Part shown: positions 46,650-55,202 of the stretch, piece by piece
Layout of the letters: the number at the start of each line of letters is the position of its first letter
Position numbering within the stretch: position 1 is the first letter of the stretch
Source: Georgenia satyanarayanai
GTDB lineage: Bacteria; Actinomycetota; Actinomycetes; Actinomycetales; Actinomycetaceae
Length of the DNA stretch: 64,000 nucleotides
Assembly (NCBI RefSeq): GCF_023715365.1
Contig: NZ_JAMBNZ010000012.1
Coordinates: 46,085 to 110,084, forward strand
Direction: 5' to 3'
The notes under the pieces: model-generated
Seen by the model: the letters and a program-made list of their open reading frames with translations, nothing else
Told to the model about the DNA's origin: nothing
Databases searched by the model: none
Made by a program: the position numbers and the translations under genes

Positions 46650-47488
46650 CGCTCGAACTCGCGAGCGATGGCCTCGCCGGTCGCCTCGGGCAGCTCGGCG
46701 GTGTCCTTGGCCTCCTCGAGCTGACGCACGTACTCGGCCACCTCCGGGTCCTGCTCGGCCAGCTCGTCGACGCCCGCCTGCCAGGCGCGCGCCTCCTCGA
46801 CGAGGTCGCCGAGCGGCAGCGGCTCACCGACGAGCTCCTCCAGCGAGCCGAGGAGCGCGAGCGTGGCCTTGGGGGAGGGCGGCTGCGCGACGTAGTGGGG
46901 CACGGCGGCCCACAGCGACATCGCGTGCATCCCGCGCTCCTGGGCGAGCTGGGCGAGGACGCTGACGATGCCGGCGGCCCCCTCGTACTCCGAGCTCTCA
47001 ACGCCGAGGAGGGCCTGGACGCCGGGGTCGTCGCTCGTGACCTGGCAGGGGACCGGCCGGGTGTGCGGGACGTCGGCGAGGAGGGCGCCGATGCTCACGA
47101 CGCTGCCCACCTCCCACTCCTCGGCGATGTCGAGGATCTCCTCACAGAAGTCGAGCCAGCGGAAGGACGGCTCGATGCCCTGGACGAGGACCACCGTGCG
47201 GCCGGCCACGGGTGTGCGGGCCACGGAGATCGTCGTCGTCGGCCACTTGAGGACACGCACGCCGTCCTCGTCACGCACGGTCATCGGGCGGTTGACCTGG
47301 AAGTCATGGAAGTCCTGCGGGTCGAGGTCGTGCACCTCGCGCGCGCCCCACGCCTCGGCGACCACCTGCAGCGTCTGGCTCGCGGAGGAGCCGGCGTCGT
47401 TCCACCCCTCGAACGCGGCGAGGAGGATGGCAGGGGTGCGCTCGGCGTCCTTCTCGGGCGCCGTGCTGGGCTCAGGCTGCTCGGTCAT
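46592..47488 (-). CDS. PAC2 family protein
   Basis: 298 aa. PAC2 (proteasome assembly chaperone 2-like) fold: ILLAAFEGWNDAGSSASQTLQVVAEAWGAREVHDLDPQDFHDFQVNRPMT-type N-terminus, then VVLVQGIEPSFRWLDFCEEIL, VVSIGALLADVPHTRPVPCQVTSDDP and MSLWAAVPHYVAQPPSPKATLALL. Common in actinobacteria, where the gene lies near Pup-proteasome genes as it does here. Its exact role is not established. TAGGCT at 47495-47500 ends 6 nt before the ATG (leaderless). Confidence 0.88.
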   Translation of the reverse strand: MTEQPEPSTAPEKDAERTPAILLAAFEGWNDAGSSASQTLQVVAEAWGAREVHDLDPQDFHDFQVNRPMTVRDEDGVRVLKWPTTTISVARTPVAGRTVVLVQGIEPSFRWLDFCEEILDIAEEWEVGSVVSIGALLADVPHTRPVPCQVTSDDPGVQALLGVESSEYEGAAGIVSVLAQLAQERGMHAMSLWAAVPHYVAQPPSPKATLALLGSLEELVGEPLPLGDLVEEARAWQAGVDELAEQDPEVAEYVRQLEEAKDTAELPEATGEAIAREFERYLRRRDKGGGTPPPPPVR

Positions 47489-47596
47489 CCGCTCAGCCTA
47501 TGCGGGCGGGAGCGTCGGCTGCGTCCCCGCCCGCTGCGGCGGGCCGGGCCGGTGGCTGCGCCGCGGGCCTGACGACGAGGCGGTACGTCGGGCGAG

Positions 47597-47842
47597 TCAG
47601 TCGCGACCGAAGGCCCGGCGGACGTGCGCGACCTGGTCGTCACTCAGCCGCCAGCGATTCTCGCCGCGCTCTGCCAACAGCCCGTAGCCGGCGCGCAGCA
47701 CGTCACGAATCCGCTTCGCGGGTACGTCGAGCTCGGTGGGCCCCGGGCGTTGCCGGAGCGGCAGGTAGCCTGGCTTCAGACCCGCCGTGGGGCACGCCGC
47801 GCCGTCCCACGTCCTGACGATGGAGAACTTCTTGTCCCTCAC
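47597..47842 (-). CDS. possible small protein in the PAC2-HAD gap
   Basis: 81-codon ORF from GTG 47842, opposite to the HAD gene start, with which it overlaps by 22 nt. The translation is balanced in composition (GLKPGYLPLRQRPGPTELDV, then LLAERGENRWRLSDDQVAHV) and third positions are mostly G/C. There is no ribosome-binding site or leaderless -10, and I recognise no family. The plus strand here also stays open, so this may be chance. Otherwise the 331-nt gap 47489-47819 holds only a TAGCCT (47765-47770) that could be the HAD gene's -10. Confidence 0.3.
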   Translation of the reverse strand: MRDKKFSIVRTWDGAACPTAGLKPGYLPLRQRPGPTELDVPAKRIRDVLRAGYGLLAERGENRWRLSDDQVAHVRRAFGRD

Positions 47843-48548
47843 CAACTCGCCCGTGTCCGCACGCCCGGGGACTGCCACCGCGCCCCTGCCCGCCGCCGTC
47901 CTGTGGGACATGGACGGCACCCTCGTGGACACCGAGCCGTACTGGATCGCCACCGAGACCGCGCTGGCGGCCGAGCACGGCGGCACGTGGACGCACGAGC
48001 AGGGGCTGGCCATGGTCGGCAAGCCGATCACCCACACCGCGGCGAAGCTCCGCGAGCTGGGCGTGCCGGGCACCGACGACGAGGTCGCGGCCGAACTCGT
48101 CCGCCGCGTCACCGAGCACATCCGGACCGACGGCCCGCCGTGGCGGCCCGGTGCCCGGGAGATCCTCACGGCCCTGGTCGAGGCGGGCGTGCCCTGCGCG
48201 CTCGTGACGATGTCCTACCGGTCGATGGCCGAGGCCGTCATCGAGACGCTGCCGTCCGGCACCTTCTCCGCCGTTGTCACGGGGGACGAGGTCACGCACA
48301 GCAAGCCGCACCCCGAGCCCTACCTGCGGGCCGCGGAGATGCTCGACGTCGACATCAGTGACTGCGTGGCCGTCGAGGACTCCGTGCCGGGCGTCGCGTC
48401 CGCGCTGGCGTCCGGGGCAGCGACCATCGCTGTGCCGCTCATGGTCGAGATCGCGCGCGAGCCGGGACTGAGCATGCTCGGCACGCTCGAGGGACTGACA
48501 ATGGCCGAGCTCAGCACCATCGCGGCCGGCGAGCCGCTCGTCCGATAG
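47820..48548 (+). CDS. HAD family phosphatase (beta-phosphoglucomutase-like)
   Basis: 242 aa. AVLWDMDGTLVDTEPYW (nucleophile and acid Asp), then CALVTMSYRSMAEA (motif II) and SKPHPEPYLRAAEMLDVDISDCVAVEDSVPGVASALASGA (motifs III and IV). The alpha-helical cap places it with phosphatases/phosphoglucomutases acting on small sugar or nucleotide phosphates. ATG 47820 leaves a 24-residue extension before the first strand; there is no clear ribosome site. The neighbouring PAC2 and RecB-like genes give no specific substrate. Confidence 0.88.
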   Translation: MENFLSLTNSPVSARPGTATAPLPAAVLWDMDGTLVDTEPYWIATETALAAEHGGTWTHEQGLAMVGKPITHTAAKLRELGVPGTDDEVAAELVRRVTEHIRTDGPPWRPGAREILTALVEAGVPCALVTMSYRSMAEAVIETLPSGTFSAVVTGDEVTHSKPHPEPYLRAAEMLDVDISDCVAVEDSVPGVASALASGAATIAVPLMVEIAREPGLSMLGTLEGLTMAELSTIAAGEPLVR

Positions 48549-48561
48549 TCAGGAGAACAAC

Positions 48562-49395
48562 ATGACCGTTCCCGTCCTCACACTCGCAGGCGGCGTGAAG
48601 ATTCCGCAGGTCGGCTTCGGCGTGTTCCAGGTGCCGGCCGAGGAGACCCAGCGGGCGGTCGAGACCGCGCTCGAGGCCGGCTACCGGCACATCGACACGG
48701 CTGCCGCGTACCGCAACGAGGAGGGCGTGGGTGCCGCGCTGCGTGCGGCCGGGCTGCCGCGTGACGATGTCTTCGTCACGACGAAGCTCCGCAACAAGGA
48801 CCACGGCACGGAAGAGACCCTCGCCGCCTTCGACGCCTCCCGCCGCTCACTCGGTCTCGACGTCGTCGACCTCTACCTCATCCACTGGCCGGTGCCGAGC
48901 AAGGACCGCTATGTCGAGGCCTGGCGCGCCCTCGAGAAGCTCCACGCCGACGGCGCCGCCCGGGCGATCGGCGTCTCCAACTTCCTGCCCGAGCACCTGG
49001 AGCGGCTGCGTGCGGAGACCGACGTGCTCCCCGCCGTCAACCAGGTCGAGGTGCACCCCGGGTTCCAGAACCGCGCCGTGACGGAGGCGTCCGAGCGGGC
49101 CGGCATCGCCGTGGAGGCCTACTCGCCGCTGGGCCGGGGAGCCGCGCTGGACAAGCCGGAGGTCACGCGCACGGCGAAGGACCTCGGCGTCACACCTGCC
49201 CAGGTGGTGCTGCGCTGGCACCTCCAGCGTGGGCGCATCGTCATTCCCAAGTCGGCGACGCCCGAGCGGATCCAGCAGAACATCGACCTCTTCGGCTTCG
49301 AGCTCGACGAGGACCAGCTTGCCGCGATCGACGCCCTGGACGCCGGTGAGCGCACCGGCTGGGACCCCGCGACGATGGACCTGCCGCAGACCTGA
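48562..49395 (+). CDS. aldo/keto reductase (DkgA-like)
   Basis: 277 aa. AGGAG precedes the ATG by 8 nt. Close in pattern to 2,5-diketo-gluconate/methylglyoxal reductases: [44 protein letters not shown] (catalytic Asp and Tyr), TTKLRNKDHG (Lys), LIHWPVPSKDRY (His), GVSNFLPEHLERL, VNQVEVHP and the cofactor loop IPKSATPERIQQNIDLFGFEL. It follows the HAD gene after 13 nt, so it is probably co-transcribed. Confidence 0.9.
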   Translation: MTVPVLTLAGGVKIPQVGFGVFQVPAEETQRAVETALEAGYRHIDTAAAYRNEEGVGAALRAAGLPRDDVFVTTKLRNKDHGTEETLAAFDASRRSLGLDVVDLYLIHWPVPSKDRYVEAWRALEKLHADGAARAIGVSNFLPEHLERLRAETDVLPAVNQVEVHPGFQNRAVTEASERAGIAVEAYSPLGRGAALDKPEVTRTAKDLGVTPAQVVLRWHLQRGRIVIPKSATPERIQQNIDLFGFELDEDQLAAIDALDAGERTGWDPATMDLPQT

Positions 49396-49416
49396 GCCCG
49401 GTTCGGGGCGCCGGCG

Positions 49417-50349
49417 CTACGCCGTCGCCGCTCCCACCCCGGCCGGCACGGCCGTCGCCCCGGCCGCGGTCCGCCCGACGGCGGCGAGCAGGCGGTCCAT
49501 GCCTTCCTGCGGCGGCTCCGGGGGCGTGCCGCCAAAGGACGGGCACCTGTCCCGGAAGCTGCACCAGTCGCACAGCCGCGAGACGCGGGGGCGAAAGTCA
49601 CCGGTCTGCGCGGCGCGCGTGATGGCACCCCAGATCGACTCGACCTGGTCCTCGGTGGCGAGGAGCTCGTTCTCGGTGGGGTCGAGCGTGAGGACCTGCC
49701 CGTCGGCCAGGTAGACGAGCTGAAGGCGCCGCGGCGGGGTCCCTGTGAGGCGCCACAGCATGAGGCCGTAGAAGCGCATCTGGAACAGGGCGTCCGCGGC
49801 GTACTGCGGCCGCGGGGAGCGGCCGGTCTTGTAGTCGACCACCCGCACCGCCCCGTTCGGGGCGACGTCCATCCGGTCGACGAAGCCGCGCAGCATGATG
49901 CCCGAGCCGAGCTCGACCTCGAGGAGCTTCTCCCGCTCCGCCGGCTCCAGCCGCTGCGGGTTCTCCACCTGGAAGTACCGCTCGACGAGCTCGCGGGCCG
50001 AGACGAGCCACGCCTGGAGCTCCTCCGGCGTCCCGAACATCTCCTCGACCTCGGGCCGCTCGGCCCGCAGCTCCTCCCACGCCGGGGCGAGGAGCTCGAC
50101 GCCGGCGGCCGGGTCCCGCTGCGCGGCGGGCAGGTCGTAGAGCCGCTCGAGCACGCTGTGGACGAGAGTGCCCTTGACCGCTGCCGGGCTCGGCGGCTCG
50201 GGCAGCCGGTCGACGAGCCGGAAGCGGAAGAGCAGCGGGCACTGCATGAAGTCCTTTGCACGCGAGGGCGACAGGGCCACCGGGCGCGACGCCGCCGGCT
50301 CCGCCGAGGGGGCGGTCTGGGCGGGGGACTCGGTGCTGCTCACTGCCAT
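49417..50349 (-). CDS. RecB-family PD-(D/E)XK nuclease
   Basis: 310 aa. RecB-like exonuclease domain: LSPSRAKDFMQCPLLFRFRLVDRLPEPPSPAAVKGTLVHSVLERLYDL (N-terminal Cys of an iron-sulfur cluster and the first helix), RGFVDRMDVAPNGAVRVVDYKTGRSP (catalytic D...DxK) and C-terminal LCDWCSFRDRCPSF, which supplies the remaining three cluster Cys. This four-Cys layout matches AddB/Cas4-type iron-sulfur nucleases. TACAGT at 50356-50361 ends 6 nt before ATG 50349 (leaderless). A partner helicase is not encoded here. Confidence 0.88.
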   Translation of the reverse strand: MAVSSTESPAQTAPSAEPAASRPVALSPSRAKDFMQCPLLFRFRLVDRLPEPPSPAAVKGTLVHSVLERLYDLPAAQRDPAAGVELLAPAWEELRAERPEVEEMFGTPEELQAWLVSARELVERYFQVENPQRLEPAEREKLLEVELGSGIMLRGFVDRMDVAPNGAVRVVDYKTGRSPRPQYAADALFQMRFYGLMLWRLTGTPPRRLQLVYLADGQVLTLDPTENELLATEDQVESIWGAITRAAQTGDFRPRVSRLCDWCSFRDRCPSFGGTPPEPPQEGMDRLLAAVGRTAAGATAVPAGVGAATA

Positions 50350-50436
50350 GCCGCCACTGTATGTCGGGGGTCCGACACGGCCGGGAAGCCCCGCCCACGC
50401 TGTGGGCAAGGTCGCGAGGCGACATAGGCTGCAGCG
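50350..50436. promoter_or_regulatory. divergent leaderless promoters: nuclease and M50 genes
   Basis: TACAGT on the minus strand (50356-50361) serves the nuclease gene and TAGGCT on the plus strand (50425-50430) the site-2 protease gene. Both end 6 nt before the start codon. Confidence 0.6.
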
Positions 50437-51561
50437 ATGGCACGGCTGGGTGAGCGCACGTCCTCGGGCTGGGTGATCGGGCACGTCCGCCGTGTCCCGG
50501 TCGTCTTCGCCCCGTCCTGGTTCATCATGGCGATCGTCCTCGGCACGCTCGTCGCGCCGACGATCACCCGCGTCGTCCCGGGCGCCGGGACCGCCGCCAC
50601 CGTCCTGGCCGCCGGGAGCGTCCCGCTCATGCTCCTGCTCGGCGTGCTCGCCCACGAGCTCGCCCACGGCATGGCCGGCCACGCCGTCGGCTCCCCGCCG
50701 CGCGAGTACGTCCTCACGCTGTGGGGCGGGCACACCCAGTTCACCTCCGACATGCGTAGTCCCGGCGCCTCCGCGCTCGTCTCGGTCGTCGGCCCCCTCG
50801 CCAACGCGGTCCTCGCGGGCCTCTCGTGGATCGCCGTCCTCCAGGTCGACTCCCCGCTCGCGTCGGTCGTGTGGCAGATCGCCGCGCTGAGCAACGCCGT
50901 CGTCGCGATCTTCAACCTCCTGCCCGGCTACCCGCTCGACGGCGGCCGCATCCTCGAGGCGATCGTCTGGAAGGTGACGGGGGACCGGCTCACCGGGACG
51001 AGCGTCGCCGGCTGGGGCGGGCGCGTCGTCGCCGTCCTCATCGTCGTCGCCGGGCTGGGACGCCCCCTCATGGTGGGTCTGCGCCCGACGATCTTCACCG
51101 TCCTGTGGGTGGTGCTGCTCGCCGGCTACCTGTGGACCGCTTCCAGCCAGGCCGTCAACCTCGCCCGCGCCCGCCGCAACGCCGCGCACATCGACCTGCG
51201 TCTCATCGCCGAGCCCGCCGTCGCGCTGCCCGCCTCCGCGCCCGTCGCGGCCGCCGATGCCGTGGGGCAGCGGCGCATTGTCCTGCTCGACGACGGCGGC
51301 CGGGTCAGCGGGCTCGTCGACCCCTCGGTCCTCGCGCAGGTCCCGCCGCACGCCCGTCCCACCACGCCGCTGTCCGCGGTCGCCTCCGTGCTCCCCGCCG
51401 CAAGCGTCGTCACCGAGCTCCTGGGGGCCGACGGCGTGGGCGCCGCCGCCCGGGCCGCCCGCACGAGCCCCGTCGTCGTCCTCGCCGACGGACCGGCCGG
51501 GATCGTCGGCGTCCTCACCGTCGACCGCCTCGAGGAGGCCCTGCGCCGCGCCCCGCGGTGA
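50437..51561 (+). CDS. site-2 protease family (M50) membrane metalloprotease
   Basis: 374 aa. Intramembrane zinc protease: LGVLAHELAHGMAGHAVG (HExxH, about 73-77) and NLLPGYPLDGGRILEAIVWK (third ligand Asp in the LDG motif). Six membrane helices up to about 245, then a soluble C-terminal part with two CBS-like halves (RRIVLLDDGGRVSGLVDPSVL and TSPVVVLADGPAGIVGVLTVDRLEEAL). Members of this SpoIVFB-like branch cleave membrane-bound regulators; the target is unknown. It sits next to Pup-proteasome genes, as is common in actinobacteria. Confidence 0.88.
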   Translation: MARLGERTSSGWVIGHVRRVPVVFAPSWFIMAIVLGTLVAPTITRVVPGAGTAATVLAAGSVPLMLLLGVLAHELAHGMAGHAVGSPPREYVLTLWGGHTQFTSDMRSPGASALVSVVGPLANAVLAGLSWIAVLQVDSPLASVVWQIAALSNAVVAIFNLLPGYPLDGGRILEAIVWKVTGDRLTGTSVAGWGGRVVAVLIVVAGLGRPLMVGLRPTIFTVLWVVLLAGYLWTASSQAVNLARARRNAAHIDLRLIAEPAVALPASAPVAAADAVGQRRIVLLDDGGRVSGLVDPSVLAQVPPHARPTTPLSAVASVLPAASVVTELLGADGVGAAARAARTSPVVVLADGPAGIVGVLTVDRLEEALRRAPR

Positions 51562-51601
51562 ACCGGCCCGCGATGTCGGTGCCCGGTCCTACCCTCCCGT
51601 C

Positions 51602-51616
51602 ATGAGGAGGTGGTGA
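51602..51616 (+). CDS. possible leaderless mini-ORF, MRRW
   Basis: ATG AGG AGG TGG TGA follows a -10 hexamer TACCCT (51590-51595) that ends 6 nt before the ATG. Its stop overlaps a GTG start of the MmcQ/YjbR-like gene (GTGA at 51613-51616), and its codons themselves form a strong ribosome-binding sequence (AGGAGGTGG) for that gene. It may be a true uORF or just the leader containing the ribosome site. Confidence 0.35.
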   Translation: MRRW

Positions 51617-52056
51617 CAGTGCCGCACCAACGGATGTACGACGACGACGATCCCTACCTCGCCCGGCTGCGTCCCCTCGCGCTCGGCTTCCCCTCCGCCA
51701 CGGAGGTCGAGACCTTCGGGCGGCCCACCTTCCGCGCGCGCAAGATGTTCGCGATCTACGGCGGGGGCACGAAGGGTCCGGCCGGCACCCGCCGTCAGTA
51801 CGAGCACGGGCTCATCGTGCTCCCGGACGGGGAGGAGGAGCTGGCCGTCCTCCAGGAGGACCCGCGCGCCTTCGTGCCCGCCTACTACGGGCCCTTCGGC
51901 TGGGTGGGCATCGACCTCGCTGCCGCCGCGCCGGAGGAGGCCGACTGGCAGGAGGTTGCCGAGCTCCTCGACGGCTCCTACCGGCAGGTCGCCGGGCCAC
52001 GCCTCGTGCGGCGCCTGGACGAGGACGGCGGCCCCGCCGGGAGAGGAGGCGCCTGA
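51613..52056 (+). CDS. MmcQ/YjbR-like protein
   Basis: 147 aa from GTG 51613; GTG 51619 is equally possible and better spaced from AGGAGG. DPYLARLRPLALGFPSATEVETFGRPTFRARKMFAIYGGG is the typical opening of the MmcQ/YjbR (CyaY-like fold) family, followed by LPDGEEELAVLQEDPRAFVPAYYGPFGWVGIDL and a helical end with QEVAELLDGSYRQVAGPRLV. Sometimes called DNA-binding, but the function is unproven. Confidence 0.8.
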   Translation: MTVPHQRMYDDDDPYLARLRPLALGFPSATEVETFGRPTFRARKMFAIYGGGTKGPAGTRRQYEHGLIVLPDGEEELAVLQEDPRAFVPAYYGPFGWVGIDLAAAAPEEADWQEVAELLDGSYRQVAGPRLVRRLDEDGGPAGRGGA

Positions 52057-52095
52057 GGTCTTCCCGGTGGCCCCGCGCGGTGCGACCCTGGAGAC

Positions 52096-52377
52096 ATGTG
52101 CCGCAACATCCACCCCCTGCACAACTACGCGCCGCCCGCCACGGACGACGAGGTCCACGCCGCCGCCCTGCAGTACGTGCGCAAGGTCGCCGGCATGACC
52201 AAGCCCTCGCAGGCCAACGCCGAGGCCTTCGAGCACGCGGTTGAGCACGTCGCCGCCGCCACCCGCGAGCTCCTCGACTCGCTCGTCACCTACGCCCCGC
52301 CCAAGGACCGGGAGGTCGAGGCCGCCAAGGCGCGCGAGCGCAGCCGGCTCCGCTTCCCCGAGCAGCAGACCGCCTGA
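52096..52377 (+). CDS. DUF2277 family protein
   Basis: 93 aa. MCRNIHPLHNYAPPATDDEV is the hallmark of DUF2277, followed by AALQYVRKVAGMTKPSQANAEAFEHAVEHVAAATRELLDSLV. Conserved Cys2 and two His near the N-terminus could bind a metal. No function is known. GGAG lies 4 nt before the ATG. It is small and helical with a basic C-terminus. Confidence 0.85.
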   Translation: MCRNIHPLHNYAPPATDDEVHAAALQYVRKVAGMTKPSQANAEAFEHAVEHVAAATRELLDSLVTYAPPKDREVEAAKARERSRLRFPEQQTA

Positions 52378-52421
52378 CGGCCCGGAAGGCCCGGCGGTCA
52401 CGGCCCGTAGACTCGTCGACC

Positions 52422-53483
52422 GTGACTTCCGAACCCGCCCCCGACCGCCCGCTCGGCCCCGCACGCCGTCGCGGACCCCTGATGATCGGGGAGCGGGTGC
52501 AGCTGACCGACCCGAAGGGCCGCCTGCACACGATCACCCTCGACCCGCAGGCCACCTTCCAGACGCACCGCGGCTACCTGCGCCACGACGCGATCATCGG
52601 CGGGGACGAGGGCGTCGTCGTCGCCACCACCGGCGGGGTCGAGTACCTCGTGCTGCGCCCGCTGCTGGCCGACCACGTCCTGTCGATGCCGCGCGGCGCC
52701 GCCGTCATCTACCCGAAGGACGCGTCGCAGATCGTCGCGATGGCCGACATCTTCCCCGGCGCGCGGGTGGTCGAGGCGGGCGTCGGCTCCGGTGCGTTGA
52801 GCATGTCGCTGCTCCAGGCCGTGGGCCCGCAGGGGCGGCTGCTGTCCATCGAGCGGCGGGCCGACTTCGCCGACATCGCCCAGTCCAACGCGCGAGCCTG
52901 GTTCGGGGAGGACCACCCCGCGTGGGAGGTCGTCATCGGTGACCTCGCCGACGTCCTGCCCACCGCCGTCGAGCCCGGGTCGGTGGACCGCATCGTCCTC
53001 GACATGCTCGCTCCGTGGGAGAACCTCGCCGTCGCGGCCGACGCCCTCGCACCGGGCGGCGTCCTCATCGCCTACGTCGCCACCACCACCCAGCTCTCGC
53101 GCTTCGTCGAGGACGCCAAGGCCACCGAGCAGTTTACCGAGCCGCGCGCGTGGGAGACGCTCCTGCGCGGCTGGCACCTCGAGGGTCTGGCCGTGCGCCC
53201 GGACCACCGGATGATCGGCCACACCGGCTTCCTCGTCACGACCCGGCGGATGGCCCCGGGCGTCACGCCCCCGCTGCGCAAGCGCCGCCCCGCCAAGGGG
53301 TCCCACCCGGTGGAGGAGGACTGGGCGGAGGACCTGGGCGAGCGGACCGTCTCGGACAAGAAGCTGCGCCGCGTGCGCCGCGACCAGGACCGCGCCGAGC
53401 AGCTGCGTGCCACCGCGCAGCCCGGCGCCAGTGCCCAGCCCGAGGAGACCGTCCAGGACGAGGCCGAGCCGCCCACCCTCTGA
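52422..53483 (+). CDS. trmI: tRNA (adenine-58-N1)-methyltransferase TrmI
   Basis: 353 aa, GTG start with TAGACT at -14 to -9 (leaderless). Methylates A58 in the tRNA T-loop. N-terminal small beta domain (IGERVQLTDPKGRLHTITLDPQATFQTHRGYLRHDAIIGGDEG), then LRPLLADHVLSMPRGAAVIYPKDASQIVAMADIFPGARVVEAGVGSGALSMSLLQ (SAM motif EAGVGSGA) and DRIVLDMLAPWENLAVAADALAPGGVLIAYVATTTQLSRFVE. The C-terminal tail of about 65 residues is charged. Typical neighbour of arc in actinobacteria. Confidence 0.92.
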   Translation: MTSEPAPDRPLGPARRRGPLMIGERVQLTDPKGRLHTITLDPQATFQTHRGYLRHDAIIGGDEGVVVATTGGVEYLVLRPLLADHVLSMPRGAAVIYPKDASQIVAMADIFPGARVVEAGVGSGALSMSLLQAVGPQGRLLSIERRADFADIAQSNARAWFGEDHPAWEVVIGDLADVLPTAVEPGSVDRIVLDMLAPWENLAVAADALAPGGVLIAYVATTTQLSRFVEDAKATEQFTEPRAWETLLRGWHLEGLAVRPDHRMIGHTGFLVTTRRMAPGVTPPLRKRRPAKGSHPVEEDWAEDLGERTVSDKKLRRVRRDQDRAEQLRATAQPGASAQPEETVQDEAEPPTL

Positions 53484-53551
53484 CCCCCGCCTGCGGCACC
53501 CACGGTGGGTGACCTACCGTGGGGGCCGTACCGAGCAGGGAAGGGGCCGAC

Positions 53552-55189
53552 ATGGCCGAGGCTGGGATGGACGACTTCCGCGTGAACCGCGTGCGCGAGC
53601 TGGAGCAGCAGGCGATCAGCCTCGCGACGAAGAACGAGCGGCTCGCCACGGCGCTCCAGGACGCCCGCGACCAGCTCGCCACCATGCAGGAGCAGCTCGA
53701 CGCCCTCTCCCGCCCGCCGGCCAGCATCGCCACCGTCCTGTCGGTCCACGTCACCGAGCGCGAGCTCGAGGTGCTGTCCTCCGGACGCCGCCTGCGCGTG
53801 GCCGCCGCGCCCTCCCTGCCGCTGGGCGCGCTGCGCCCGGGCCAGCACGTGCGCCTCAACGAGTCGCTCGTCGCCGTCCAGGCGGGCGGCTTCGAGGACA
53901 CCGGTGAGCTCGTCGCTGTCAAGGAGGTGGTCGACGACACCCGCGTCCTCGTCGTCGCCCGCTCCGACGACGAGCGCGTCCTGCGCCTCTCGGCGCCGCT
54001 GGCCGCCGCGGGCGTGCGGGTGGGAGACACCGTCCTCGCGGACCTGCGCAGCGGATTCGCGCTCGAGCACGTCGAGCGCTCAGAGGTCGAGGACCTCCTC
54101 CTGGAGGAGACGCCGGACGTCGACTACGGCGACATCGGCGGCCTCGGAACGCAGATCGAGCAGATCCGCGACGCCGTCGAGCTGCCCTTCCTCCACCCCG
54201 AGCTCTACCGCGAGCACGGCCTCAAGCCGCCCAAGGGCGTCCTGCTGTACGGCCCGCCCGGGTGCGGCAAGACCCTCATCGCCAAGGCGGTGGCCACCTC
54301 CCTCGCGGACGCCGCCGGCCAGGCCGACGGGCACCGTCCCGGCAGCTACTTCATCAACGTCAAGGGCCCCGAGCTCCTCAACAAGTACGTCGGGGAGACC
54401 GAGCGGCAGATCCGCGTCATCTTCGCCCGGGCCCGGGAGAAGGCCGCCCTGGGGCTGCCCGTCGTCGTCTTCTTCGACGAGATGGACTCCCTGTTCCGCA
54501 CCCGCGGCACCGGTGTGTCCAGCGACGTCGAGACGACTGTCGTGCCGCAGCTGCTCAGCGAGATCGACGGTGTGGAGAAGCTCGAGAACGTCGTCATCAT
54601 CGGCGCCTCCAACCGCGAGGACATGATCGACCCCGCGATCCTGCGCCCCGGCCGCCTCGACGTGAAGATCAAGATCGAGCGTCCCGACGCCGACGGCGCA
54701 CGCCAGATCCTCGCCAAGTACCTCACCCACGACCTCCCCATCCACCCCGAGGAGATCGAGCGTCACGGTGACGCCGCCGCCGCGGTCGCCGCGATGGGCG
54801 AGGCCGTCGTCGAGCGGCTGTACTCGACCACGCACGACAACCGCTTCCTCGAGGTCACCTACGCGAGCGGGGACAAGGAGGTCCTGTACTTCAAGGACTT
54901 CGCCTCCGGCGCGATGATGGCCAACATCGTCGACCGCGCGAAGAAGGCGGCCATCAAGGATCTCATCGCCACCGGCGAGCGCGGTCTGCGCACCGCGCAC
55001 CTCCTCGCGGGCTACGCCGCGGAGATGCGCGAGAACGAGGACCTGCCCTCGACGACGAACCCTGACGACTGGGCTCGGGTGGCCGGCAAGAAGGGCGAGC
55101 GGATCGTCTTCATGCGCACCCTCGGTGGGTCGGGCATGACCGACGGCGCCGAGCCCACGCGGGTCGTGGAGACCCGCGACTACCTGTGA
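53552..55189 (+). CDS. arc: proteasome-activating ATPase ARC/Mpa
   Basis: 545 aa. Hexameric AAA ATPase that unfolds pupylated proteins for the 20S proteasome. N-terminal coiled coil (about 8-45, [19 protein letters not shown]), tandem OB domains (about 50-190), and an AAA module with Walker A GPPGCGKT (about 234-241), Walker [12 protein letters not shown] and sensor/arginine-finger region [20 protein letters not shown]. It ends RDYL, keeping the penultimate Tyr of the proteasome-docking tail. GGGAAGGGG lies upstream of ATG 53552. dop follows after 13 nt. Confidence 0.94.
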   Translation: MAEAGMDDFRVNRVRELEQQAISLATKNERLATALQDARDQLATMQEQLDALSRPPASIATVLSVHVTERELEVLSSGRRLRVAAAPSLPLGALRPGQHVRLNESLVAVQAGGFEDTGELVAVKEVVDDTRVLVVARSDDERVLRLSAPLAAAGVRVGDTVLADLRSGFALEHVERSEVEDLLLEETPDVDYGDIGGLGTQIEQIRDAVELPFLHPELYREHGLKPPKGVLLYGPPGCGKTLIAKAVATSLADAAGQADGHRPGSYFINVKGPELLNKYVGETERQIRVIFARAREKAALGLPVVVFFDEMDSLFRTRGTGVSSDVETTVVPQLLSEIDGVEKLENVVIIGASNREDMIDPAILRPGRLDVKIKIERPDADGARQILAKYLTHDLPIHPEEIERHGDAAAAVAAMGEAVVERLYSTTHDNRFLEVTYASGDKEVLYFKDFASGAMMANIVDRAKKAAIKDLIATGERGLRTAHLLAGYAAEMRENEDLPSTTNPDDWARVAGKKGERIVFMRTLGGSGMTDGAEPTRVVETRDYL

Positions 55190-55202
55190 GCGGAGCGGGC
55201 CG

